In this document: in pieces, positions 24,606 through 33,037 of the stretch | Numbering within the stretch: position 1 is the first letter of the stretch | Layout: each line of letters opens with the position of its first letter | From: Nonomuraea jiangxiensis | Lineage (GTDB): Bacteria > Actinomycetota > Actinomycetes > Streptosporangiales > Streptosporangiaceae | Reading direction: 5' to 3' | NCBI RefSeq assembly: GCF_900099965.1 | Contig: NZ_FNDJ01000014.1 | Span: 1 to 64,000 of the forward strand | DNA: 64,000 bases | Position numbers and translations under genes: made by a program | The notes under the pieces: generated by a model | What the model was told of the DNA's origin: nothing | Seen by the model: only the letters and a program-made list of their open reading frames with translations | The model's database searches: none

Positions 24606-26783
24606 GTGAGCGAGGTCGGTGGCGTTCCTGTTGACGCGCTCAAGCGGCATGCCGAGCTGAGCGAGCTGGTCGACGAGGCGCGCTGGCGCTACTACGTGCT
24701 GGACGCGCCGACGGTCAGCGACGCCCAGTTCGACGAGTGGTTCAGGGAGCTGCTCGCGCTGGAGGAGGCGCATCCGTCGCTCCAGACGCCCGAATCGCCC
24801 ACGCAAAAGGTGGGCGCGCCGACCTCGGGCGACTTCGCGAAGGTTCAGCACCTCAACCGGCTGGAGAGCCTGGACAACGCCTTCAACGCCGCCGACATGG
24901 CCGCCTGGCAGGCGCGGATCGAGCGGCTGGCCGAGCGCGACCCCGGCCCCTACCTGTGCGAGCTCAAGATCGACGGGCTGGCCGTGGCGCTGGTCTACCG
25001 CGACGGCAAGCTGGAGCGGGCCGCCACCAGGGGCGACGGGCGCACGGGTGACGACGTGACGGCCAACGTGCGCACGATCAAGGGGGTGCCGCACCGGCTC
25101 ACCGGCGAGGGCGTGCCGAGCCTGGTCGAGGTGCGCGGCGAGGTCTACATCCCGGTCGAGGGCTTCAAAAAGCTCAACGAGCAGCTCGTCGAGCAGGGCA
25201 AACCGCCCTTCGCCAACCCGCGCAACTCGGCGGCGGGCACGTTGCGGCAGAAGGACGCGCGCATCACGGCGCAGCGGCCGCTGCGCATGCTGGTGCACGG
25301 CATCGGCGTGTGGGAGGGCGCTCCCGAGCCGCGGGCGCAGTCCGACGTCTACGCGCGGCTGCGGGAGTTCGGGCTGCCGGTCAGCGATCTGTTCAAGGTG
25401 CTGCCGGGGCTGACCGAGATCAACGAGTTCATCGACCACTACCGCGTGCACCGGCACGATCCCGCCTACGAGATCGACGGCGTGGTCGTGAAGGTCGACG
25501 ACTTCCGCATGCAGCGCGAGCTGGGCTCCACGTCCCGGGCCCCGCGGTGGGCGATCGCCTACAAATACCCGCCGGAGGAGGTCAACACCAAGCTGCTCGA
25601 CATCCAGGTGGGCATCGGGCGCACCGGGCGTGTCACTCCGTACGCAGTAATGGAGCCCATCTCGGTGGCCGGCTCGACCGTCGAGCGGGCCACCCTGCAC
25701 AACGCCGCGATCGTGGTGAAGAAGGGCGTGCTCATCGGCGACACCGTGGTGCTGCGCAAGGCGGGCGACGTCATTCCGGAGATCGTCGGGCCGGTGACGG
25801 CGTTGCGTGACGGGTCCGAGCGGGAGTTCGTCATGCCCACGCACTGCCCGGAGTGCGGGACCGCGCTCGCCTACGAGCGGGAGGGCGACGCCGACCTGCG
25901 CTGCCCCAACGCGCGGGGCTGCCCGGCGCAGATCCGCGAGCGCATCTACTTCGCGGCCGGGCGGACAGCGCTCGACATCGACGGCCTCGGCTACGTCGCG
26001 GCCACCGCGCTCACCCAGCCGCTGCCGCCGCAGCAGCCGGTGGTGCGCTCGGAGGCCGACCTGTTCGACCTGACGCTGGAGCAGCTCATCCCCATCAAGT
26101 CGGTGGTCCGCGACCAGGACAGCGGCCTGCCGAAGATCGACCCCAAGACCGGCGAGCAGAAGGTCGTCACGTTCTTCTCCAATCTCAACGGCGAGCCCAG
26201 CCAGAATGCGCTGAAGCTCATCGAGGAGTTGCAGCGGGCCAAGGAGACGCCGCTGGCCAGGGTGCTCGTCGCGCTGTCGATCCGGCACGTCGGCCCGCCC
26301 ACGGCGCGCGATCTGGCCGACCAGCTGCGCTCGATCGACGCCATCATGAACGCCTCCGAGGAGGAGCTGGCGCAGGTCGAGGGCATCGGCCCGCGGGTGG
26401 CCGCCACCATCAAGGAGTGGTTCGAGGTCGACTGGCACCGGGAGATCATCGACCGGTGGAAGGCCGCCGGGGTGCGGATGGAGGACGAGCCCGCACCCGA
26501 CAAGGGGCCGCAGACCCTTGAGGGGCTGACGTTCGTGGTGACGGGGACGTTGGAGGGTTATACGCGGGATTCCGCGTCCGCAGCCCTGACCGGCCTGGGC
26601 GGCAAGGTTTCTGGATCGGTGTCGAAGAAGACGTCGTTCCTGGTGGCGGGGGAGAACGCGGGGTCGAAATACGACAAGGCGGTCAGCCTGGGGGTGCCGA
26701 TCCTCGACGGGGCCGGGTTCGAGGTGCTCCTGAAGGAGGGACCGGAGGCGGCCGCCGAGGCGGCGGTTACTCCTGAGGCTTGA
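24606..26783 (+). CDS. ligA: NAD-dependent DNA ligase
   Basis: A 725-residue replicative ligase. The adenylated lysine is K121 in ELKIDGLAV. The nucleotidyltransferase domain runs to about 330, then the OB fold (GRTGRVTPYAVMEP), a four-cysteine zinc finger (HCPECG to GCPAQ), helix-hairpin-helix repeats with VEGIGPRVA, and a C-terminal BRCT domain (about 635-710). A segment after LEQLIPIK rich in D, K and P (RDQDSGLPKIDPKTGEQK) is an extra loop also seen in other actinomycetes. GTG at 24606 has a very strong GGAAGGGGG site about six bases upstream. Confidence 0.97.
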   Translation: MSEVGGVPVDALKRHAELSELVDEARWRYYVLDAPTVSDAQFDEWFRELLALEEAHPSLQTPESPTQKVGAPTSGDFAKVQHLNRLESLDNAFNAADMAAWQARIERLAERDPGPYLCELKIDGLAVALVYRDGKLERAATRGDGRTGDDVTANVRTIKGVPHRLTGEGVPSLVEVRGEVYIPVEGFKKLNEQLVEQGKPPFANPRNSAAGTLRQKDARITAQRPLRMLVHGIGVWEGAPEPRAQSDVYARLREFGLPVSDLFKVLPGLTEINEFIDHYRVHRHDPAYEIDGVVVKVDDFRMQRELGSTSRAPRWAIAYKYPPEEVNTKLLDIQVGIGRTGRVTPYAVMEPISVAGSTVERATLHNAAIVVKKGVLIGDTVVLRKAGDVIPEIVGPVTALRDGSEREFVMPTHCPECGTALAYEREGDADLRCPNARGCPAQIRERIYFAAGRTALDIDGLGYVAATALTQPLPPQQPVVRSEADLFDLTLEQLIPIKSVVRDQDSGLPKIDPKTGEQKVVTFFSNLNGEPSQNALKLIEELQRAKETPLARVLVALSIRHVGPPTARDLADQLRSIDAIMNASEEELAQVEGIGPRVAATIKEWFEVDWHREIIDRWKAAGVRMEDEPAPDKGPQTLEGLTFVVTGTLEGYTRDSASAALTGLGGKVSGSVSKKTSFLVAGENAGSKYDKAVSLGVPILDGAGFEVLLKEGPEAAAEAAVTPEA

Positions 26784-27097
26784 CGGGTTTTCTTGGCGGC
26801 GGCCGGACCGGACCAGGGTTTGACCGGGTGGGGGCGGCGCTCCTGACCTGATCCGAATCCGGCGGTGGCGGGTCCCCGGGACGGGGGCGGCGGTGGCGCG
26901 TTTCCGGGGCGGGACCGACCGGCGGCGGCGGGGGCGGTTCGGTTACCGAGGCGTGAGATAGGACACCGGCCGGCGGGGACGGCACCTTCGGGAAGCCGGA
27001 TGGGAAATTCGCGCGGAGCGGTGTTGTCGTGCCGTTGTGTTCCGGGCTGGCGGCCTCTGGATCACCCGAGGTGCGTAGGTGTGCGAGCGTGAACGGT
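26784..27097. other. Gene-free spacer after ligA
   Basis: Most of this stretch is low-complexity GGC/CGG-rich sequence. No conserved frame, strong hairpin or repeat with clear units was found. The promoter of the downstream GGDEF-EAL gene begins at its right end. Confidence 0.5.
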
Positions 27098-27127
27098 TTG
27101 CTACCTAGGGTGGTTTTTGGGTATATG
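27098..27127 (+). promoter_or_regulatory. Promoter for GGDEF-EAL protein 1
   Basis: TTGCTA at 27098-27103 and TATATG at 27122-27127 are separated by 18 bases, a good match to a vegetative promoter. The inferred start near 27134 gives a leader of about 90 bases. An AAAGGAG at 27132-27138 followed by an in-frame GTG at 27141 offers an alternative, closely spaced start. Confidence 0.55.
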
Positions 27128-27224
27128 TCGGAAAGGAGAAGTGACGGAACGTACGCGCTTGGTTTCGCGAAGTGGGGTGAAGGTCGTACCCTCCCATAGT
27201 GACCTAATGGGGGTTCTGTTACCG

Positions 27225-29297
27225 ATGACTGACCCAACCGACACCCGCGACACCGGACCACGCGTCGGCACACCGCTGTGGGCGTTCCTTGCGGGGATAA
27301 CCGTGATCGGCTTCACCGCGCTGGTGGTGGCCATGCTCCGGCTGGACGCCGCCGAGTTGGTGGAGCTCGCCCGCACGTCGTTGTTCTGGGTGCTGGCGGT
27401 GCTGGTGATCCTGGGCGAGCTCAGGCCCGTGATGGTGTCCTCCGCGGCGCCCGTGGGCGGCACCTATCCGTCCACCATGTTCACCTTCGCCGTGTTGCTG
27501 CACTTCGGGTTGTCGGTCGCGGTGTTGATGCAGGCCGTCGCCGTGACCATGAACGGGGTGGTGACGCGGAAGTCGTGGCATCGGATCATGTTCAACATCG
27601 CCCAGTCGACTCTGGCGCTGACCGCGGCGGCCGTGATGCTGGGGATGTTCGGCATCGTGCCGACCCCGGCGGTGCCGTGGGTTCCGGGTGGCGGTGACCT
27701 GCTGGCCATCGGGCTGGCCGGGATCGCGTACTTCGCCACCAGGGCCACCCTCGTGTGCGGCGCGGTCGCGCTGCACGAGCGGCGTTCGATCACGCGCGTG
27801 CTGAAGGCCACGGTCGGTCCGCAGAGCCTCGTGTACGCCGGGCTGCTCGGCCTGGCGCCCCTGGTCGTCGTTGTGATGGACCATTCGCCCGGACTCGTAC
27901 CGCTGTTCGTCGCCCCCCTGCTCGCCGTCTACTTCACCGCCACCCTCTCCATGCGCCGTGACCACCAGGCCATGCACGACGAGCTGACCGGCCTGCCCAA
28001 CCGCAAGCTGCTCATCGTCAGCACGGAGGAGGCGCTGGCCGAGGCCCGCCAGGACGAGCGGGTCGGCCTGTTCCTGCTCGACCTCGACCGGTTCAAGGAG
28101 GTCAACGACACGATGGGGCACCCGGTGGGTGACCGGTTGCTGCAGATGGTCGCGCACCGGCTCACCCATTCCGTACGCCCCGGGGACGTCGTGGCCCGGC
28201 TGGGCGGTGACGAGTTCGCCGTGCTGCTGCCCTCGATCCGGGACACGCACGCGGCCAGGGAGGTCGCGGCCAGGTTGCGGGCGGCGCTGACCGAACCGGT
28301 ACGGCTGGAGGGCATGACCTTCGACGTGGACGCGTCCGTCGGGATCGCCCTTTATCCGGATCACGCCCCCGACTTCGAGCTGCTGCTCCAGCGTGCCGAC
28401 GTGGCCATGTACCTCGCCAAGGAGGCCCGTACCGGCGTGGAGCTCTACCAGCCGGACAAGGACCGCAACTCGCCCGAACGCCTCAACCTGCTCGGCGACC
28501 TGCGCCGGGCCATCGACAACCACGAGTTGCGGCTGCACTACCAGCCCAAGGTCAGCCTCGGCACCGGTGCCGTCCAGGGAATGGAGGCCCTGCTGCGCTG
28601 GCATCATCCGACGCACGGGCCGATCGCGCCGTCGGAGTTCGTCCCGCTGGCCGAGCAGTCCTACCTGATGCGGCAGCTCACCGCGTACGTGATCGAGGCC
28701 GCCCTGGAGCAGGCCGCCCACTGGTGGCACACGGGGCTGCGGGCGCAGATCTCGGTCAACATCTCCGCCCGCGACCTGCTCGACTCGGCCCTGCCGGAGC
28801 AGCTGGAGGTGGGCCTGGCCAAGTACGGGCTGCCGCCGGCGGCCATCCAGCTGGAGGTCACCGAGCGCATCCTGACCGGCGACCAGGCCTACACCCAGGA
28901 GACGATCAAGGCCCTGTCCACGCTCGGCGTGCCCCTGGCCCTGGACGACTTCGGCACCGGCTACTCCTCGCTGATCAGGCTCCAGGGCCTGGCGGTGTCG
29001 GAGGTCAAGATCGACGCCTCGTTCGTACGCCGGATCGCCGAGTCGGAGGGCGACGACCGGATCGTACGCTCGATCGTGGACCTGGTGCGCTCGCTCGGGC
29101 TGCGGTCGGTCGCGGAGGGCGTGGAGTCGGACGAGGTGGCGATGCGCCTGGCGGAGATGGGCTGCGACATGGGCCAGGGCTGGCTCTTCGGCCAGCCCAT
29201 GCCGGCCACCGAAGCCACGACCTGGCTCCGCGACCACTTCGGGACGGACGCGAAGATCGAATACGAGTACCCGGCGGAAGTGGGTCGCTCAGCGTGA
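27225..29297 (+). CDS. Membrane GGDEF-EAL c-di-GMP enzyme 1
   Basis: A 690-residue protein. Seven or eight hydrophobic segments (about 15-240) form an unnamed membrane sensor. GGDEF is intact at 327-331 with an inhibitory I-site RPGD five residues before it. EAL is intact at 454-456, and later catalytic positions are present: SVNIS, LEVTER, DDFGTGYSS, VKIDASF and EGVES. Both cyclase and phosphodiesterase activities are possible. I start at ATG 27225. ATG 27207 is an in-frame alternative. Confidence 0.9.
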   Translation: MTDPTDTRDTGPRVGTPLWAFLAGITVIGFTALVVAMLRLDAAELVELARTSLFWVLAVLVILGELRPVMVSSAAPVGGTYPSTMFTFAVLLHFGLSVAVLMQAVAVTMNGVVTRKSWHRIMFNIAQSTLALTAAAVMLGMFGIVPTPAVPWVPGGGDLLAIGLAGIAYFATRATLVCGAVALHERRSITRVLKATVGPQSLVYAGLLGLAPLVVVVMDHSPGLVPLFVAPLLAVYFTATLSMRRDHQAMHDELTGLPNRKLLIVSTEEALAEARQDERVGLFLLDLDRFKEVNDTMGHPVGDRLLQMVAHRLTHSVRPGDVVARLGGDEFAVLLPSIRDTHAAREVAARLRAALTEPVRLEGMTFDVDASVGIALYPDHAPDFELLLQRADVAMYLAKEARTGVELYQPDKDRNSPERLNLLGDLRRAIDNHELRLHYQPKVSLGTGAVQGMEALLRWHHPTHGPIAPSEFVPLAEQSYLMRQLTAYVIEAALEQAAHWWHTGLRAQISVNISARDLLDSALPEQLEVGLAKYGLPPAAIQLEVTERILTGDQAYTQETIKALSTLGVPLALDDFGTGYSSLIRLQGLAVSEVKIDASFVRRIAESEGDDRIVRSIVDLVRSLGLRSVAEGVESDEVAMRLAEMGCDMGQGWLFGQPMPATEATTWLRDHFGTDAKIEYEYPAEVGRSA

Positions 29298-29310
29298 ACA
29301 AGGCGATACC

Positions 29311-29352
29311 GAAGTCGAGTTCGTCGAAGTAGACTTCGACGAAGTGCACTTC
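29311..29352. promoter_or_regulatory. Three tandem palindromes, GAAGT-N2-ACTTC, 15-bp period
   Basis: Copies lie at 29311-29322 (one mismatch), 29326-29337 and 29341-29352, separated by GTC and GAC. The middle copy extends to an 11-base-arm dyad at 29320-29343. The array begins 13 bases after the GGDEF-EAL stop and ends just before the ATPase gene. It looks like a multi-site operator. Because 15 bases is five codons, a coding pentapeptide repeat (VEVxF-like) cannot be fully excluded. Confidence 0.65.
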
Positions 29353-29434
29353 GACGTAACTGGAGTCGGCTTTTTCTGCAAAACCGGAGCGGATTTTCGC
29401 CCGAGACGCCGAGTGGCGGGCCCTGGCCCAGTTC

Positions 29435-30817
29435 ATGAAACGCAGCGAACGCAGCGGTGACCGCCCCAGGCTGGGAGTCGTCAGCGGGCGGCGTCGTCAG
29501 GGAAAGACGTTTCTGGTGGAGTCGCTCGCCCACGAAACAGGCGGGTTCTACTTCGAGGCGACGGAGGCCACGGAGACCGAGTCACTGCGCCTGTTCGCCG
29601 CAGCGCTCACCGAGCACGTCGGCCAACCTGCGCCGTTCAGCTTCGCGAACTGGGACGACGCGATCAAGCAGCTCTTCGTGATCAGCGCCGAGCGGCGCGA
29701 ACTCGTGGTGATCGATGAGTTCCCCTACCTCAGCAAGGTTTCGCCGGCGCTGCCCTCCATCATCCAGCGGGAGATCGACAGGGCGGTCTTCAGGGATGCT
29801 CCGGTGTCCTTGCTGTTGTGCGGTTCCGCGATGTCTGTGATGGGCCGTTTGCTGGCGGGCAGTGCTCCCTTGCGCGGTCGGGCATCGCTGGAGATGGTGG
29901 TCCGCCCATTCGACTATCGACTCGCCGCCCAGTACTGGGGCATCACCGATCCGCGGCTGGCCGTGGAGGTCCATGCCGTCGTAGGGGGAACCCCTGCGTA
30001 TCTCCCACTCGCGAACGGCGACACACCGGATGGCCCGGACGACTTCGACGACTGGGTGCGCCGAACGGTGCTTCGGCCCACTGCCCCGGTGTTCAAGGAG
30101 GCTCGTTACCTCCTGAAGGAAGAGGCAGAGGTGCATGATTCCGCGATGTATCACTCGGTGCTGGCGGCGGTGGCCGCGGGAAACTGCACGCGGGGAGGGA
30201 TCGCCGGCTACGTGGGACGCAAGGCGGCCGACATAGGTCACCACCTCAACGTCCTGGAGGATTCTTGCTTCCTGCGCAGGGAGCCTGACGTCTTCCGCTC
30301 ATCGCGTTCGGTCTATCGTGTCTGCGAGCCGCTGATCAACTTCTACCACGTCGTCATGCGGTCACGATGGGGGTCGCTGGAGAGTGGCAGAGCGGCGAAC
30401 GTGTGGAAGGATTCCCGCGCCAGATTCCGGGACCAGGTGCTGGGGCCGCACTTCGAGGAAATGTGCCGTCAGTTCGTCCTGCTGCACGATGACTCGTACG
30501 AAGATCCCGGTGAGATCGGCGCGGGGGTGGTCGTTGACCCCGTGCGGCATGAGCAGATCCAGATCGACGTGGCGGTTTTCGCGGCCGCCATGCCCGGTGA
30601 GCGCAAGCGCGTTCTCTCGCTCGGCGAGGTGGAGTGGGGTAGGACCATGGGCCCTGGACACGTGGACCGGCTCCGAAGGGCCAAGGATCTGCTCGACGCC
30701 AAGGGCTACGACGTGAGAGACACCGTACTGGTGTGTTACAGCGGCGTTGGATTCGACGGTGCGCTGGCCGGGGAGCGTGGCGTGCGGACCGTTGGGCTGG
30801 GTGAGCTTTACGGGTGA
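29435..30817 (+). CDS. AAA ATPase with C-terminal DUF234-like domain
   Basis: A 460-residue archaeal-type ATPase. Walker A is GRRRQGKTF at about residues 18-26, Walker B VVIDEF near 92-97, and a sensor-like LLLCGSAMS follows. A winged-helix region (about 245-320) and a C-terminal PD-(D/E)XK-like domain with QIQIDVAVF and SLGEVEW complete the usual layout. The ATG at 29435 has no ribosome-binding site. The frame stays open upstream to a stop at 29357-29359 and encodes IFARDAEWRALAQF, which matches the family N-terminus. Translation may start at a rare codon (CTG 29360 or ATT 29393), or the 5' end has decayed. Function is unknown. Confidence 0.78.
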   Translation: MKRSERSGDRPRLGVVSGRRRQGKTFLVESLAHETGGFYFEATEATETESLRLFAAALTEHVGQPAPFSFANWDDAIKQLFVISAERRELVVIDEFPYLSKVSPALPSIIQREIDRAVFRDAPVSLLLCGSAMSVMGRLLAGSAPLRGRASLEMVVRPFDYRLAAQYWGITDPRLAVEVHAVVGGTPAYLPLANGDTPDGPDDFDDWVRRTVLRPTAPVFKEARYLLKEEAEVHDSAMYHSVLAAVAAGNCTRGGIAGYVGRKAADIGHHLNVLEDSCFLRREPDVFRSSRSVYRVCEPLINFYHVVMRSRWGSLESGRAANVWKDSRARFRDQVLGPHFEEMCRQFVLLHDDSYEDPGEIGAGVVVDPVRHEQIQIDVAVFAAAMPGERKRVLSLGEVEWGRTMGPGHVDRLRRAKDLLDAKGYDVRDTVLVCYSGVGFDGALAGERGVRTVGLGELYG

Positions 30818-30932
30818 GTGGTCTGGGGCGGGGACTGTGTTGCCAGGGTGTTAATGGTTCGGGGCTGCTGCGTCAAGGCCCCTAGGATGGCAGTGTCCAA
30901 AGATTCCATCCACGAAACGGGTTCAACGACTC

Positions 30933-31232
30933 ATGTCCGCCATAACCCGCGACGAGGTCGCACACCTGGCCCGGTTGTCCAGGCTGGCGCTCACCAACGA
31001 CGAGCTTGACCACTACGCCACCCAACTTGATGCCATCATCGAGGCGGTCGCGAAGGTGTCCGAGGTCGCCGCGGTGGACGTGCCGCCTTCGTCGCACGCG
31101 CTTCCGCTGACCAATGTCTTCCGCGCCGACGAGGTGCGACAGTGTCTGACGCCTGAGCAGGCCCTCTCCGGTGCTCCCGCCGTCGAGGACGACCGCTTCC
31201 GGGTTCCGCGCATCCTCGGGGAGGAGGCATGA
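30933..31232 (+). CDS. gatC: Asp-tRNA(Asn)/Glu-tRNA(Gln) amidotransferase subunit C
   Basis: A 99-residue subunit that stabilises GatA in the GatCAB complex, which makes Gln-tRNA(Gln) and/or Asn-tRNA(Asn) by transamidation. The ITRDEVAHLARLSRLAL N-terminus and the C-terminal FRVPRILGEE are diagnostic. TAGGAT at 30883-30888 is a possible -10 box. The stop overlaps the gatA start by four bases (ATGA). Confidence 0.95.
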   Translation: MSAITRDEVAHLARLSRLALTNDELDHYATQLDAIIEAVAKVSEVAAVDVPPSSHALPLTNVFRADEVRQCLTPEQALSGAPAVEDDRFRVPRILGEEA

Positions 31233-32719
31233 GTCTGATCCGCAAGACCGCCGCCGAGCTGGGGGCGATGATCGCCGGTGGTGAGGTCTCGGCCGTCGAG
31301 GTGGCCGAGGCGCATCTCGACCGCATGGCCGAGGTGGAGCCCAAGGTCCAGGCGTTCCTGCACGTCGATCGCGAGACGACGCTCGACCAGGCGCGGGCCG
31401 TGGACGCCCGGCTCCGGGCAGGCGAGAAGCTCGGGCCGCTGGCCGGCGTGCCGGTCGCGCACAAGGACATCTTCGTCACGCGCGACATGCCGACGACGGC
31501 CGGGTCCAAGATCCTTGAGGGCTGGCGGCCGCCTTACGACGCCACCGTCACCGCGCGGCTGCGCGCGGCCGGGCTGGTCATCCTGGGCAAGACCAACCTC
31601 GACGAGTTCGCCATGGGCTCCTCGACCGAAAACTCCGCCTTCGGCGCCACGCATAACCCGTGGGACCTGACCAGGGTGCCGGGCGGGTCGTCGGGTGGTT
31701 CGAGCGCGGCGGTGGCGGCTTATGAGGCGCCGCTGTCGACGGGCACCGACACCGGCGGGTCGATCCGGCAGCCGGCCTCGGTCACCGGAATCGTAGGCAT
31801 GAAGCCGACATATGGTGGTTCGTCCCGTTACGGACTGATCGCGTTCGCCAGCTCGCTCGACACGCCGGGCCCGTTCGCCCGTAACGTGCTCGACGCGGCG
31901 CTGCTGCAGGAGGCGTTCTCCGGCTACGACCCGATGGACTCCACCTCGGTCGACCAGCCCGTGCCGGCCGTGGTCGAGGCCGCCCGCAACCCCGACGTGG
32001 CCGGCATGCGGATCGGCGTCGTCAAGGAGTTCGCCGGTGAGGGCTACCAGCCGGGCGTGCTGGCCCGCTACAACGAGGCCATCCAGCTCCTGGAGTCGCT
32101 CGGGGCCAAGGTCGTCGAGATCTCGTGCCCGGCGTTCAGGACGGCGCTGCCCGCGTACTACCTGATCGCGCCGTCGGAGTGCTCGTCCAACCTGGCGCGC
32201 TTCGACGCCATGCGGTACGGCCTGCGCGTCGGCGACGACGGCACCCGCAGCGCCGAGGAGGTCATGGCGCTGACCAGGGCCGCCGGTTTCGGTCCCGAGG
32301 TCAAGCGGCGCGTCATGCTGGGCACGTACGCGCTGTCGAGCGGCTACTACGACGCCTACTACGGCCAGGCACAGAAGGTGCGCACGGTCATCTCCCGCGA
32401 GTTCGAGGCCGCCTACGAGCAGGTGGACGTGCTGGTGTCGCCGACCACGCCGACCACGGCGTTCCCGATCGGCGAGCGCGCGGACGACCCGATGGCGATG
32501 TACCTCGCCGACCTGTGCACCATCCCGTCCAACCTGGCGGGCAACGCGGCCATCTCGGTGCCCTGCGGCCTGGCCGACGAGGACAACCTGCCGGTGGGCC
32601 TGCAGATCATGGCCCCGGTGCTGGCCGACGACCGCTGCTACCGCGTCGGCGCCGCCGTCGAGAAGGCCCTGGAGGGCCGCTGGGGCGGTCCGCTGCTGGC
32701 CAAGGCGCCCGAGCTGTAG
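31229..32719 (+). CDS. gatA: Asp-tRNA(Asn)/Glu-tRNA(Gln) amidotransferase subunit A
   Basis: A 496-residue amidase-signature enzyme that frees ammonia from glutamine for the GatB reaction. The catalytic Lys is in GVPVAHKDIF (about residue 81). The Gly/Ser-rich signature VPGGSSGGSSAAVA and the downstream DTGGSIRQPAS hold the cis-Ser and nucleophilic Ser. Length is normal. ATG overlaps the gatC stop, so the two are translationally coupled. gatB is separated by 318 bases that contain an ATPase remnant. Confidence 0.97.
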   Translation: MSLIRKTAAELGAMIAGGEVSAVEVAEAHLDRMAEVEPKVQAFLHVDRETTLDQARAVDARLRAGEKLGPLAGVPVAHKDIFVTRDMPTTAGSKILEGWRPPYDATVTARLRAAGLVILGKTNLDEFAMGSSTENSAFGATHNPWDLTRVPGGSSGGSSAAVAAYEAPLSTGTDTGGSIRQPASVTGIVGMKPTYGGSSRYGLIAFASSLDTPGPFARNVLDAALLQEAFSGYDPMDSTSVDQPVPAVVEAARNPDVAGMRIGVVKEFAGEGYQPGVLARYNEAIQLLESLGAKVVEISCPAFRTALPAYYLIAPSECSSNLARFDAMRYGLRVGDDGTRSAEEVMALTRAAGFGPEVKRRVMLGTYALSSGYYDAYYGQAQKVRTVISREFEAAYEQVDVLVSPTTPTTAFPIGERADDPMAMYLADLCTIPSNLAGNAAISVPCGLADEDNLPVGLQIMAPVLADDRCYRVGAAVEKALEGRWGGPLLAKAPEL

Positions 32720-32739
32720 GCGGGGAAGGGGACGGCGGC

Positions 32740-32940
32740 GTGCTCACGCGGATCGAGATCGACGGGTTCAAGTCCTTCCTGGACTTCGGACTCGACGTGC
32801 CGCCGTTCCTCGCCCTCGTCGGGCCCAATTCGAGCGGAAAATCCAATCTGCTCGACGCGCTGGCGTACGTACGCACGGCGGTGCCGGCGCAGGCGTCTCC
32901 GCGTGGGGTGCGCGACTACCTGAGTACGGGCAGGACTTGA
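32740..32940 (+). pseudogene. Truncated SMC/RecF-like ATPase remnant
   Basis: A 66-residue frame starting with GTG at 32740 behind a strong GGGGAAGGGG site. It encodes LTRIEIDGFKSFLDF and a perfect Walker A, GPNSSGKSN, then LLDALAYVR, exactly how SMC-like AAA ATPases of about 400 residues begin. It stops after YLSTGRT. No Walker B or signature motif follows in any frame before gatB. It is most simply a 5' remnant left by a deletion, although the intact start and ribosome site mean a short peptide could still be made. Confidence 0.75.
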
Positions 32941-33037
32941 CGTTTTCCGGCCTGATCACCGAGGGAGACACGGATGAGCCTTCCTCACTGCCGAAGCGAT
33001 AGCTTGAAACGTAACGATCTGAACTAAGGACCTCACC

